A stretch of 64,000 nt of DNA. It comes from Streptomyces griseoflavus. GTDB taxonomy: Bacteria > Actinomycetota > Actinomycetes > Streptomycetales > Streptomycetaceae. Location: assembly GCF_014649995.1 (NCBI RefSeq), contig NZ_BMUC01000006.1, positions 165,601-229,600 of the forward strand, given 5' to 3'. The notes below the pieces were generated by a model. It searched no databases, had not been told where the DNA came from, and worked only from the letters and a program-made list of their open reading frames with translations. Made by a program: the position numbers and the translations under genes. Of this stretch, positions 42,195-51,746 are shown piece by piece. Within the stretch, counting starts at the first letter, position 1, and every line of letters starts with the position of its first letter.

Positions 42195-44861
42195 TCACAG
42201 CAGGTCCAGTTCGCGGGCGCGGCGTACCGCCTCGTTGCGGCGGTTGACCGACAGTTTCCGGTAGACGCTCTTCAGGTGGGTCTTCACCGTGTTCACCGAC
42301 ACGTACAGGTCGGCGGCGATCTCCTCGGTGGACATCGTCATCGCCAGCCGCCGCAGCACGTCGCGCTCGCGCCCGCTGAGTTCCTCGACGAGCGGGGGCG
42401 GTGGCCCGGGGCGGCGCGGCGCGGGACCGGTGCCGGGCGTGAGCCAGTGCGGGGCCGTGCCCAGGTACGGCCGTATCCACGGCCCGGCCTCGCGGAAGGG
42501 CCGGCGCAGTCGCTCCCGCCGCGCCTGGGCCAGGGCCCGCGCCACGAGCCGCCGCGCGGTCGCGCCGTCCCCGGCCTCGTGCGCCGCCTGCGCCCGCACC
42601 AGCGCGGCCCGCACGGTCACCGCGGGACCGGCCCTCTCCTCCGGGCGCACCCGGTCGAGCAGGCGTACCGCCTCGGCGGCCCGCCCGGTGGCGAGGTGGA
42701 GCCGCGCGGCCCCCACCGCGCACGCCACCTGCTCGTCGGGCACCTCGGCCAGCAGCTCCTCGGCCGTCCGCGTGCGGCCCTCGGCGAGGTGCGCGGCGGC
42801 CGCGACGAGCGCCGTCTCCGCGCGCGCCCACGGTGAGGCCGCCTCGGCCGCCACGTCCGCCTCCACCGCCTTGAGCGCGGCCTCCGCGTCGCCCCGCGCC
42901 AACCGCAGCCGCCCGGCCGTCAGCGCCCGTCCGGCCTGCAGTACGGGGTCCCGCATCGCGGGGTGCGACCCGGCCGAGGTGTCGAGCAGGGCCTGCGCCT
43001 GCCCCAGTTCGTCGCGGTCCACGGCGACGGCGGCCAGGACGAGCCGTTCGACACCGGACCCGGACGGCCGGGGCAGACCGAAGCGCTCCGTCTCGGCGAG
43101 GGCCTCGCGGGCCTGGTGTTCGGCACTGCCCAGCCGGCCGTCCAGGTAGTCGATCAGGGCGAGCCTGCCCAGCGAGTCCTCACGCGGGAGCGCCGTGGCC
43201 GCGCCCGGAGCGGCGTCCGCCACCGCCGCCAGGGCGGCCCGCGCCTCCGTGAAGCGCCCCGCCCACAGCCGTGCCGACCCCAGGTGGTCCAGCAGCAGCG
43301 CGGTGAGCTCCGGATGCCGGTCCAGCAGCGCCTCGGGGACCGCGCCCCACAGCTCCCCGGCCGCGCGCGCCGCGTCCTCCGCCCGGTCAGGCGCGCCGGC
43401 CATCCGGGCGGCGAGCGCCTCCAGCAGCGCGCACGTCAATTGGACGGGCGCCGCGTCCGGCGTGCCGTCGTACTCCCCCAGCTCGTCCCGCGCGCGGCGC
43501 AGATGGGTCAGCCCCGCGTCGAGTTCGCACCGGGCCAGCCGGCCGGCCGCCCGCACCAGCTCGGGGGCGGGTCCCGCGCCCTCCCGCCCCATGCGGGCGA
43601 ACAGCCCGGTCAGCGCGTCGGAGCGCAGCCCGGTGAAGAACTGTCCGATGGCGAGGTCGTCGACCAGGGCACCGGCGGTGAACTCCCAGTCGCCGGCGGC
43701 GGCGCCGTGCCCGAGCGCCTCCGCGAGCGCCCCGGAGCGCCGCAGCCACGCGGCGGCCCGCAGGTGCAGTTCGGGTTCCCGGCCGGGCCGGCGCATCCGC
43801 AGGTGGGCGCGGAGGATCTCCGCGAACAGGGGGTGGAGCCGGTACAGGCCGTGCCCGACGTGCTCGACGAACGCGTTGTCCCGGCTCAGCCGCGCCAGGA
43901 TGCCCTCGGCGTCGTCGCGCCCGGTGACCGCGTTGGCCAGGCCGGGGGAGAACCGGTCGAGCACGCTGACCCGCAGCAGCAGCTCCTGGGTCCCGGTGTC
44001 CTGCCGTTTCAGCACCTCCGCCAGCAGGAAGTCGGCGATCGCGCTGCGGTCCGCCTCGAACTCCTCCAGATACGCCCGCGGGTCCGGGCTCTGCCCCGCC
44101 GCCAGCGCGGACAGCCTCAGTCCGGCGGCCCATCCCCGGGTGCGTTCCACGAGTCCGCGCACCGCGGCCGGGGGCAGCCGCAGCCCGTGCAGTTCCATCA
44201 GCCGGGCCGCCTCGTGCGGGGTGAACGCCAGTTCGGCGTCCCTGATCTCCGTCAGTTCCCCGGCGGCCCGGTAGCGGTGCAGGGGCAGCAGCGGCTCGGT
44301 GCGGGTGACGAGGACCAGCCGCAGTCCCGGACCGGCGTGGCGCAGGACGAACTCCAGCTGTTCGGCGATCTCCGGGGAGGTGACCCGGTCGAACTCGTCG
44401 AGCACGACGATCACGGGCCGTTCGCGCGCGCTCAGCTCGGCGGCGAGCCGGGCCCGCAGGGTGGGGCTCAGCCGGCTGGCGTCCGCCGGGAACCCGATGT
44501 CCGCGGCCGGCGGGACCCCGGCGACCCGCAGGGCCTGCAGCAGGTACGCCCAGAACATCCCGGGCGCGTCCCCGACCGCGTCGGTGGTGAGCCAGGCGAC
44601 GGGCAGTCCGCCCGGCCGGTCCGGACGGCGCACCCAGTCGGCGACCAGCAGGCTCTTCCCGGCTCCGGCCGCCCCGTTGACCAGGGTCAGCGGAGTGCGC
44701 AGGGCCTCGTCGAGGTGCCGGGTCAGCCGGGGGCGCGGCAGGAACGTCACGGGACGCGGCGGAACGGCGAACCTCGTCCGCAGGAACGGGTCCCCGTGCG
44801 GGTCGACGAACCGTCTCCGCGAGGCCGATCCCTGTTCATCGACTCCGTTCACGGCACCCAC
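42195..44861 (-). CDS. MalT-like LuxR-family regulator (STAND ATPase)
   Basis: An 888-residue activator. The N-terminal NTPase has a P-loop (TLVNGAAGAGKSLLVADW) and a Walker B-like VIVVLDEFDRVTS. A long helical tetratricopeptide-like region runs from about residue 380 to 800. The C-terminal LuxR helix-turn-helix (LSGRERDVLRRLAMTMSTEE, IAADLYVSVNTVKTHLKSVY) binds DNA. Such proteins oligomerise on an inducer plus ATP and activate nearby operons. The GTG at 44861 is preferred (GGAGAG ten bases upstream); a GTG at 44852 is also possible. The frame extends to 45014 into the divergent gene and is rejected there. It leads the exporter operon. Confidence 0.9.
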   Translation of the reverse strand: MGAVNGVDEQGSASRRRFVDPHGDPFLRTRFAVPPRPVTFLPRPRLTRHLDEALRTPLTLVNGAAGAGKSLLVADWVRRPDRPGGLPVAWLTTDAVGDAPGMFWAYLLQALRVAGVPPAADIGFPADASRLSPTLRARLAAELSARERPVIVVLDEFDRVTSPEIAEQLEFVLRHAGPGLRLVLVTRTEPLLPLHRYRAAGELTEIRDAELAFTPHEAARLMELHGLRLPPAAVRGLVERTRGWAAGLRLSALAAGQSPDPRAYLEEFEADRSAIADFLLAEVLKRQDTGTQELLLRVSVLDRFSPGLANAVTGRDDAEGILARLSRDNAFVEHVGHGLYRLHPLFAEILRAHLRMRRPGREPELHLRAAAWLRRSGALAEALGHGAAAGDWEFTAGALVDDLAIGQFFTGLRSDALTGLFARMGREGAGPAPELVRAAGRLARCELDAGLTHLRRARDELGEYDGTPDAAPVQLTCALLEALAARMAGAPDRAEDAARAAGELWGAVPEALLDRHPELTALLLDHLGSARLWAGRFTEARAALAAVADAAPGAATALPREDSLGRLALIDYLDGRLGSAEHQAREALAETERFGLPRPSGSGVERLVLAAVAVDRDELGQAQALLDTSAGSHPAMRDPVLQAGRALTAGRLRLARGDAEAALKAVEADVAAEAASPWARAETALVAAAAHLAEGRTRTAEELLAEVPDEQVACAVGAARLHLATGRAAEAVRLLDRVRPEERAGPAVTVRAALVRAQAAHEAGDGATARRLVARALAQARRERLRRPFREAGPWIRPYLGTAPHWLTPGTGPAPRRPGPPPPLVEELSGRERDVLRRLAMTMSTEEIAADLYVSVNTVKTHLKSVYRKLSVNRRNEAVRRARELDLL

Positions 44862-44961
44862 CGCCCCTGTTCTCTCCGGCCACGGCTGTGCTCCCTCCCA
44901 GCATCCCAGCAGTGCGGCCGGACGGCGCGCCGTGGCCGGTGCGCGCACTACCGTCGGGGTC

Positions 44962-45885
44962 ATGAGCACCGGCACCACGTCCTCCCTCGCCGAGGCACTG
45001 GCGGAAGGCCGCACGGTCGTCCTCGACGGCGGCCTGTCGAACCAGCTCGCGTCGGCGGGGCACGACCTGGGCGACGAGCTGTGGTCGGCCCGGCTGCTCG
45101 CCGAGGACCCCGAGGCGGTGACCGAGGCGCACCTGGCCTACTTCGCGGCGGGCGCGGACGTGGCGATCACGGCGAGCTACCAGGCGACGTTCGAGGGCTT
45201 CGCGCGGCGCGGCACCGGCCGGGACGAGGCGGCCGCCCTGCTCGCGCTGAGCGTCGGGTGCGCCCGTACGGCGGCCCGGCGGGCCCGGACGTCCCGCCCG
45301 CTCCGGGTGGCCGCCTCGGTCGGCCCGTACGGGGCGATGCTCGCGGACGGCTCCGAGTACCGGGGCCGGTACGGTCTGTCGGTCGCGGAGCTGGAACGCT
45401 TCCACCGCCCCCGGATGGAGGTGCTGGCCGCCGCCGCCCCGGACGTGCTGGCCCTGGAGACGGTCCCCGACACGGACGAGGCCGAGGCACTGCTGCGCGC
45501 GCTGCGCGGCCTGGGAGTGCCGGCCTGGCTGTCGTACTCGGTGTCCGGCGGTCGCACCCGCGCCGGTCAGCGGCTGGAGGACGCCTTCGCGCTCGCCGCG
45601 CGGGCGGACGAGGTGATCGCGGTCGGGGTGAACTGCTGCACCCCCGAGGACGCCGACCACGCGGTCGCCCTCGCCGCCCGCGTCACCGGCAAACCGGTCG
45701 TGGTGTACCCCAACAGCGGCGAGAGGTGGGACGCGGGGGCGCGGGCGTGGACCGGCCGGCCGACGTTCACCGCCTCCCGCGTCGCGGGGTGGCGTGAGTC
45801 GGGGGCCCGGCTGATCGGCGGGTGCTGCCGGGTGGGGCCGGGGACGATCGCGTCGGTCGCCGGGGTGCTGCGGGAACGGACGTAG
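44962..45885 (+). CDS. mmuM: Homocysteine S-methyltransferase
   Basis: A 307-residue zinc enzyme of the MmuM/BHMT family. It methylates homocysteine with S-methylmethionine or S-adenosylmethionine to form methionine. LDGGLSNQLASAGHDLGDEL is the typical N-terminus; zinc cysteines are in GVNCCTPEDA and the C-terminal LIGGCCRVGPG. The barrel motif ALETVPDTDEAEALL is also conserved. The ATG at 44962 lies 100 bp from the divergent LuxR start. No S-methylmethionine permease is adjacent. Transcribed alone. Confidence 0.94.
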   Translation: MSTGTTSSLAEALAEGRTVVLDGGLSNQLASAGHDLGDELWSARLLAEDPEAVTEAHLAYFAAGADVAITASYQATFEGFARRGTGRDEAAALLALSVGCARTAARRARTSRPLRVAASVGPYGAMLADGSEYRGRYGLSVAELERFHRPRMEVLAAAAPDVLALETVPDTDEAEALLRALRGLGVPAWLSYSVSGGRTRAGQRLEDAFALAARADEVIAVGVNCCTPEDADHAVALAARVTGKPVVVYPNSGERWDAGARAWTGRPTFTASRVAGWRESGARLIGGCCRVGPGTIASVAGVLRERT

Positions 45886-45917
45886 CGCCCTCGCACGCCC
45901 GGCTCCCCGCGCCCGCG

Positions 45918-48413
45918 TCAGCGGTCGTCGTCCGCCCCGTGCGGTCCGGGTACGCCGAGCAGGAGAAGGGTCACGTCGTCGTCGTGGTCGTCCGGGGCGG
46001 TGATGAGGGTGCTGATCAGCCGGTCCGCCGCCCGGTCCAGGGTCGGCGGGTCGGCGCGGGCGCCCCTCAGCGTGGCGCCGGCGGTGCGGGCGAGGACGTC
46101 GATCCGCGCCTCGATGTCGGTGCCGGGCTGTTCGACCAGTCCGTCGGTGTAGAGGACCAGGACGCTGTCCGGCGGCAGCGGCACCGTCGTCTCCTCGAAC
46201 GGCAGCCCGCCTCCGCCCGGGTCGTTGACCCCGAGGGGCACGCCGACCGGTGTGCCCAGCCGGCCGGGGGGCCCGCCGGGCGGCAGGACGATGACGGGCA
46301 GGTGGCCGGCCGAGCAGACGGCCACCTCGGAGGTGTCCTGGTCCACTATCAGGTAGAGGCAGGTGACGAGCTGGTCGGCGAGGTCACCGACGAACGCGTC
46401 CAGTGAGGTCATCAGCCCGCTGGGCGTCGCGCCCGTACGGGCCAGCGCGTGGGAGGCGGCGCGCAGCTGCCCCATGACGGCCGCCGCCTCCAGTCCCCGG
46501 CCCATCACGTCGCCGATGATGACGCCGGTGCGGTGGCCGCCGAGGGGGATGATGTCGAACCAGTCGCCACCGACCCCGGGGTCCTGCACGGAGGCCAGGT
46601 ACCGGTGCGCACTGGGCAGGTACGCGAGGGCGGGGGGCTCTCCCATCAGGCTGTGCTGCAGGGTGTAGGCGATGTGCCGCTGCTGCTCGTACCGTTCGGC
46701 GCGTGCGGCCTCCGTCCGCCTGCGCTCGGTGATGTCCCGTACGGACAGCACGGCGAGGGTCTCCCGCTCGGTCTGGAGACTGCTGACGCTGACCTCGACG
46801 GGGAAGGTGGAGCCGTCTCCGCGCAGCCCGTGGAGGTTCCGGTCCACGACCGCCGGCTGCGGGTCACGCCGTCGCAGGTAGGCGTCGAGGAGGGCGCCCT
46901 GCCGCCGGCGCGTCGCCTCGGGCGCCAGGTCGGCGGCCCGGGTGCCGACGAGGTCGCCCGGCGGCCGGCCGAAGACCCGCTCCACCTGGGTGTTGGCCAT
47001 GACGATGGTGCCGCTGCCGTCCGTGATGAGCGTGGCGTCGGGTGCGGACTCCAGGAGCGCGCGGAACCGCCGGTGCGACCGCTGCACCTCACGCTGGGCG
47101 GCGACACGCTCGGTGATGTCGGTGACCACGCCGCACACGGCGTAGGGGGTACCGGAGGCGTCGTTGAGCGCGAACAGGGTGGTCAGGAACTCCTGCGGAC
47201 CGCCGGACAGGGTGAGCTGTTCCTCCCGCTGCACGGGTTCGCCCCGGGCCAGCATCGCCAGGTCGGCCTCCCGCGCGTGCCGGCCGAGTCCGGCCGGCAT
47301 GACGTCCAGGTCGCGGCGGCCCAGCACCCGGTCGCGGGTCAGCCCCAGGCTCTCCTCGAACCTCGTGTTGACCGCCAGGAAACGGCCCTCCAGGTCCTTG
47401 ATGAACACCAACGCGGGCGTGTGGTCCATGAAGGCCTGCAGCAGTCTGTTCTGGCGCACCTGCCACTCGAGACGGGCGTGGGCCACCTCGATGCGGCGGC
47501 CCACGGCCAGGACCGGGAAGATCACCACGGTGAGGGCGGCCACGTGGCCCCACACCAGCAGGGTGATCCCCAGCCTCACCCCGAACAGGCCGGCGTTCTC
47601 CCCCTCCAGGACGGCCCAGCCGAGCAGGGGCGGCACGACCACGGCGATGACGAGCAGACGGCGCCCCAGCGCCCCCGTCGTGCCCGCGTTCATGACGAGC
47701 CCGGTCAGCCCTTCGTCCGGCCGCGCCAGGAAGACGGCCGCGCCCAGGAGAACCAGGGCCGGGGCGATGTGCAGGGCCATCCCCGTGTAGGCACTGAACC
47801 GCTCCAGCTCGGGTACCTCGTAGGCGGCCCCGTAGATGCGCAGCATGCCGAAGGCCCCGACCACCAGCCCGAGGGCCTGACTGATCCACGCGGGGAGCCG
47901 GCGCGCGCTCGCGCACAGGGATGCCGCGCCCGCGAGCGTCACGGCCACGGCGGTGTTCGGCGCCATCCGTCCGGGCGCCTCGGTCTGGACGGAGGCGGTG
48001 TCGTCCTGGAAGAGGAGCTCGTCGATGCCGAAGCCGGTCCCGGTGGCGTACTCGGCCAGCGTGAGCGCCCCGAGCAGCAGGGCCAGGGCCGCTGCCGCGC
48101 GGGCCACCGCGGTGATCCACGGGTTGCGGCCCGGGCCGCTCGCGACGGGGGTCAGCGAGACTCCCAGCGCCACGACGGCCACGGCCGAGTTCGCCTTCAT
48201 GGACACCGCGACACCGGGCAGTACGCTCTTCAGCGCCGCGATGTCGAGGATCCACCCGGTCAGGCCCACCAGGCCCGCGACAGCGGCGAGCAGCGCCATG
48301 ACCCTGGCCGCCGTCCGGACGGTGGCCAGGGCGGGCGGGTGGAACGGCAGCCTGTCCGTGCGCTCCGCTCCCTGAACGCCGGGCAGCCCGGACGCGTGCT
48401 GCTGTCTCGTCAC
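45918..48413 (-). CDS. Membrane PAS-PAS-SpoIIE phosphatase
   Basis: About 831 residues. A membrane sensor of eight or so helices spans residues about 30-330. Two PAS domains follow, one with FMDHTPALVFIKDLEGRFLA and the next with LLESAPDATLITDGSGTIVM, joined by conserved PAC tails ending in VVTDITERVA and SVRDITERRR. The SpoIIE phosphatase domain (about 590-820) keeps GVGGDWFDI, IIGDVMGRGLEAA, LYTDGLVE and DDDVTLLLLG. It would turn an envelope or redox signal into dephosphorylation of an anti-anti-sigma target. The start is uncertain; the GTG at 48413 has AGGGACGAG upstream. It is divergent from another PAS-SpoIIE gene. Confidence 0.85.
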   Translation of the reverse strand: MTRQQHASGLPGVQGAERTDRLPFHPPALATVRTAARVMALLAAVAGLVGLTGWILDIAALKSVLPGVAVSMKANSAVAVVALGVSLTPVASGPGRNPWITAVARAAAALALLLGALTLAEYATGTGFGIDELLFQDDTASVQTEAPGRMAPNTAVAVTLAGAASLCASARRLPAWISQALGLVVGAFGMLRIYGAAYEVPELERFSAYTGMALHIAPALVLLGAAVFLARPDEGLTGLVMNAGTTGALGRRLLVIAVVVPPLLGWAVLEGENAGLFGVRLGITLLVWGHVAALTVVIFPVLAVGRRIEVAHARLEWQVRQNRLLQAFMDHTPALVFIKDLEGRFLAVNTRFEESLGLTRDRVLGRRDLDVMPAGLGRHAREADLAMLARGEPVQREEQLTLSGGPQEFLTTLFALNDASGTPYAVCGVVTDITERVAAQREVQRSHRRFRALLESAPDATLITDGSGTIVMANTQVERVFGRPPGDLVGTRAADLAPEATRRRQGALLDAYLRRRDPQPAVVDRNLHGLRGDGSTFPVEVSVSSLQTERETLAVLSVRDITERRRTEAARAERYEQQRHIAYTLQHSLMGEPPALAYLPSAHRYLASVQDPGVGGDWFDIIPLGGHRTGVIIGDVMGRGLEAAAVMGQLRAASHALARTGATPSGLMTSLDAFVGDLADQLVTCLYLIVDQDTSEVAVCSAGHLPVIVLPPGGPPGRLGTPVGVPLGVNDPGGGGLPFEETTVPLPPDSVLVLYTDGLVEQPGTDIEARIDVLARTAGATLRGARADPPTLDRAADRLISTLITAPDDHDDDVTLLLLGVPGPHGADDDR

Positions 48414-48781
48414 CGCGTTCTCGTCCCTGACGGATGGCACACCCGCCGCATCGATCGGCACACACCATGCTAAAGAACGCGGATCGGATGGGCATGCGCC
48501 GGACACCGGGCGAGGGGCGGGCGACGCGCGCCGTGACCGGGGCGGGCGTCGGACGAGGAGAGTCGCCGGCCGCCGCGGGCCCGCGCACCGCGTGACGCGC
48601 GCTCGCGGGTGCAGGACGATGGAAGGGGAGTGAGGGGGAGAGGCCGGGCGCCGGAAGGCGCCGGGGCGGGATCGTCCCGGCGGGGCGGACCTCCGGCCCA
48701 CCGGTCCCGGGAGACCGCTCGGCCACCGGCCCCCCGGTCCGAGGCGCCGGCGGCCCCGAGGACAGAACGGGCGATGATCAT
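48414..48781. other. 368-bp divergent intergenic region between two SpoIIE genes
   Basis: No gene seen. For the minus-strand gene, TAGCAT (48467-48472 read on that strand) is a weak -10 candidate without a clear -35, which would put the transcript start close to 48460 and supports a start codon below that. GGAAGGGGAG lies near 48620 without a following frame. The rest is GC-rich with short repeated GGGCG elements. Confidence 0.5.
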
Positions 48782-51214
48782 ATGCGCGACGCCATCCCGC
48801 TCGACGGCGACGCCGACGACCTCCCGGACCGGGCGGCCCCGGCCCTGGCCGTCGTCGACACGCAGGGAGTCGTGGCGGGCTGGAGCCCGGGTGCCGAGCG
48901 CCTGTTCGGCTACCCGCCCCGGGCGGCCATCGGGCGCCCCGTGGACCGTCTGTTCGGCGCGGACGCCGGCACGGACACGGGGGCCGCGATCCGCGCGGTC
49001 CTCGACGGGCGGGAGACGACGGCCCTGCTCCGGCACCGGGACGGCGGGCGGGTGGAGGTAAGGCTGCGGGCGTATCCCTGGGTCGACGGGGAGGGCCGCG
49101 CCCGGCGCCTCGTCGTGGCCACGCCGCCCCGTCCGCCGCCGGAGGCGGGCAGGGCGACGGAGGACGCGGTGTTCGCGCAGTGCCGTCTTCCGGTCATGGT
49201 GTTCGACTCCGCGCTGCGGGCCGTACGGGCAAGCGCCGGCGCCCGGCGCGAGCTCGGCCGGAGCGAGGAGGAGATGGCGGGCCTTCTGGTCACCGACATC
49301 CTGCCCTCCCCCATCTGCCGGGACGTGGAGGACAGCATGCGCCGGGTGCTGCGCACGGGAGAGACCGAGCAGTTCCGCGTGCGGGGCAGGGTCCGGCCGG
49401 CGGCACCCGAAGGGGTCTGGTCCGTCACCGTGTCCCCGCTCAGGGACCCCGGCGGGCGGGCCCGGCACCTCGAGGTGTCCGCCATCGACGTTACCGAGCA
49501 GCACCTGGCCCGGGAGCGGCTCACCCTCCTGAACGACGTGAGCACACGGATCGGCACCACCCTGGACGTGATGCGGACGGCGCAGGAGATGGCCGACCTG
49601 GTGGCGGGCCGGCTGGCGGACTTCGTCACCGTGGACCTGCTGGACTCCCTGTTCCGCGGGGTCGAGCCGCGCCCCTCCCCCACCGGCTCCGTCACCCTGC
49701 GCCGCGCGGCGCAGCAGTCCGTGCTGTCCGGGCTGCCCGAGGCGCTGTACCGGCCGGGCGACCTGGACGACTACCCCCCGTCCACACCGCCCGCCCGCTG
49801 CCTGGCCACCGGCGAGGCCTCGCTGCACCGCACCATCGACCCGGCCATCAGGGCGTGGGCGCGGGTCGACGCGGTCCGCGAGAGGATGCTGCGGACCTTC
49901 GGGGTGCATTCGGTGATGGTCATCCCGCTGCGCGCCCGGGCCGTCACCCTCGGCGTGGCACTCCTCTTCCGGCACCTGCGCGAGGAGCCCTTCACGGAGG
50001 ACGACCTGATGCTGGCCGAGGAGATCGGCGCGCGGGCCGCCGTGGCCGTGGACAACGCCCGCCGCTACACCCTCGAACGCGAGACCGCCCTCGGCCTGCA
50101 GCGGAGCCTGCTGCCCCGGCGGATCGCCACCCAGGAGGCGGCCGAGGTGGCCCACCGCTACCTTCCGGCCCGCACGCGGGCGGGACTGGGCGGCGACTGG
50201 TACGACGTCATACCGCTGTCCGGCGCCCGGGTCGCGCTGGTCGTGGGCGACGTCGTGGGCCACGGCCTGCGGGCCTCGGCCACGATGGGGCGCCTGCGGA
50301 CCGCCGTGCGCACCCTGGCCGACGTCGACCTACCCCCGGGCGAACTCCTGACGCAGCTGGACGACCTCGTCACCCACGTGGCGTCCGCCGAGGAGACCCC
50401 GGCGACCCGCAGCGCCGACCTGGACGTGCCCACCGACCTCATCGCCACCTGCCTCTACGTCGTCCACGACCCCGTGTCCCGGCGCTGCACGGCCGCCGCC
50501 GCGGGCCATCCGCCGCCCGCGGTCGTCACACCCGCCGGCACGGTGGACTTCGCCGGCATCCGCCCCGGTCCGCCGCTGGGACTGGGCGGTCTGCCCTTCG
50601 AGACCTGCGAGTGGGACATGCCGCCGGGCGGCCTCCTCGCCCTCTTCACGGACGGGCTCGTCCAGGGCACGCGGCACGACCTGGGCAGCGGCCTCGCCCG
50701 GCTGCGCCGCTACCTGGAGCGGCCCGCCGACTCCCTGGAGGCCATCTGCGACGACCTGTTCCGCACGCTGCTGCCGACGCGGCCGCAGGACGACGCCGCC
50801 CTGCTCCTCGCCCGCACCCGGGCCTTCGACGGGGACCACGTCGCCACCTGGGATCTGCCGCCCGACCCCGCTGCGGTGGCCGACGCTCGCGCGGAGGTGG
50901 CCGCCCTGCTGGAGGCGTGGCACCTGGAGGACACCGCGTTCACCGCCGAACTCGTGGTGAGCGAACTCGTCACCAACGCCATCCGCTACGGGCAGCCACC
51001 CGTCCAGCTACGGCTGATCCGCGGCGGGACGCTCATCTGCGAGGTGTACGACAGCAGCGGTACCGCCCCGCACCTGCGGCGGGCCCGCACGTTCGACGAG
51101 GGCGGCCGCGGTCTGCTGCTGGTCGCCCAGTTCGCCCGGCGCTGGGGCACCCGCCACCGCGTCGACGGGAAGACCATCTGGGCGGAGGTCGAACTCCCGG
51201 GCGGCGCGGCGTGA
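48782..51214 (+). CDS. PAS-GAF-SpoIIE-HATPase signalling protein
   Basis: An 810-residue cytoplasmic protein. PAS (about 25-115, ALAVVDTQGVVAGWSPGAER) and a second PAS (about 130-240) precede a GAF domain (about 255-420, VMVIPLRARAVTLGVALLFR). The SpoIIE phosphatase (about 445-675) keeps GLGGDWYDV, VVGDVVGHGLRAS, LFTDGLVQG and DDAALLLA. The C-terminus is an RsbW-like ATPase (ELVVSELVTNAIRYG, VYDSSG, EGGRGLLLVAQFA). One chain thus holds both a phosphatase and a kinase-like domain of the partner-switch type. It ends inside the converging HATPase gene (207-bp overlap). The ribosome binding site before the ATG at 48782 is weak. Confidence 0.92.
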   Translation: MRDAIPLDGDADDLPDRAAPALAVVDTQGVVAGWSPGAERLFGYPPRAAIGRPVDRLFGADAGTDTGAAIRAVLDGRETTALLRHRDGGRVEVRLRAYPWVDGEGRARRLVVATPPRPPPEAGRATEDAVFAQCRLPVMVFDSALRAVRASAGARRELGRSEEEMAGLLVTDILPSPICRDVEDSMRRVLRTGETEQFRVRGRVRPAAPEGVWSVTVSPLRDPGGRARHLEVSAIDVTEQHLARERLTLLNDVSTRIGTTLDVMRTAQEMADLVAGRLADFVTVDLLDSLFRGVEPRPSPTGSVTLRRAAQQSVLSGLPEALYRPGDLDDYPPSTPPARCLATGEASLHRTIDPAIRAWARVDAVRERMLRTFGVHSVMVIPLRARAVTLGVALLFRHLREEPFTEDDLMLAEEIGARAAVAVDNARRYTLERETALGLQRSLLPRRIATQEAAEVAHRYLPARTRAGLGGDWYDVIPLSGARVALVVGDVVGHGLRASATMGRLRTAVRTLADVDLPPGELLTQLDDLVTHVASAEETPATRSADLDVPTDLIATCLYVVHDPVSRRCTAAAAGHPPPAVVTPAGTVDFAGIRPGPPLGLGGLPFETCEWDMPPGGLLALFTDGLVQGTRHDLGSGLARLRRYLERPADSLEAICDDLFRTLLPTRPQDDAALLLARTRAFDGDHVATWDLPPDPAAVADARAEVAALLEAWHLEDTAFTAELVVSELVTNAIRYGQPPVQLRLIRGGTLICEVYDSSGTAPHLRRARTFDEGGRGLLLVAQFARRWGTRHRVDGKTIWAEVELPGGAA

Positions 51215-51664
51215 CGGCACGGCGGCGGTGACGAACTCGCCCCACACCACCTTGCCCGGCGCCCTCTCCTCCACCCCCCACCGGTCCGCCAGCCCGGACA
51301 CGAGCAGCAACCCGCGCCCGCTCTCGTCGGGTTCACCGCGCGGTACGGCAGGCACACCACCGCCACTGTCGTGCACCTCGACACGGACCCTGTCGGCGTA
51401 CGGCAGCAGCCTCAGCAGCAGGCCCCGGCCGGGCGGTACCCCGTGCAGCAGGGCGTTGGTCACCAGTTCACTGACGCACAGCAGCACGTCGTCGATCCGC
51501 GACGCGTGCACGCCCCAGTCCTCCAGCACCCGCCGCGCGAACGCCCGCGCACCGGGCACGGAGCGCCGCTCACGGCGGAAGAGGCGCTCACGGGGGCAGA
51601 GGGACTGGGACGGGGGTGAAGTTTCCTGATTCACGGGACGAGACTCACGCTCCGTGTCCACCAT
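51008..51664 (-). CDS. RsbW-like ATP-binding protein of a WhiJ-type cluster
   Basis: A 218-residue protein. The HATPase core (about 30-140) contains DVLLCVSELVTNALLHG, VHDSGGGVP and ESGRGLLLVSGLADRWG. The last 70 residues are a Pro/Ala-rich extension, encoded entirely within the sequence antisense to the PAS-GAF-SpoIIE gene end. Such ATPases sit next to XRE/DUF397 pairs in many Streptomyces clusters related to whiJ and abaA, involved in development. Starts at 51634 and 51661 are alternatives to the ATG at 51664. It is divergent from the XRE gene. Confidence 0.82.
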   Translation of the reverse strand: MVDTERESRPVNQETSPPSQSLCPRERLFRRERRSVPGARAFARRVLEDWGVHASRIDDVLLCVSELVTNALLHGVPPGRGLLLRLLPYADRVRVEVHDSGGGVPAVPRGEPDESGRGLLLVSGLADRWGVEERAPGKVVWGEFVTAAVPSRRAAREFDLRPDGLPVDAVAGAPAPGELGDQQQTAAALVERAGPPQVRGGTAAVVHLADERPAADQP

Positions 51665-51680
51665 GGAACAGTCCGCGCAC

Positions 51681-51701
51681 CCGTACGGCCCGACTGTACG
51701 G
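51681..51701. promoter_or_regulatory. Inverted repeat in the divergent HATPase/XRE promoter
   Basis: CCGTAC (51681-51686) and GTACGG (51696-51701) form a perfect inverted pair with a nine-base spacer, and a further CGTACGC lies at 51717-51723. It is in the 82-bp gap between the divergent starts, a natural operator site for the adjacent XRE protein. Confidence 0.5.
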
Positions 51702-51746
51702 ATGCGCGACGGTGAACGTACGCGCACGGCTGGGGGGTTCCGCCTC

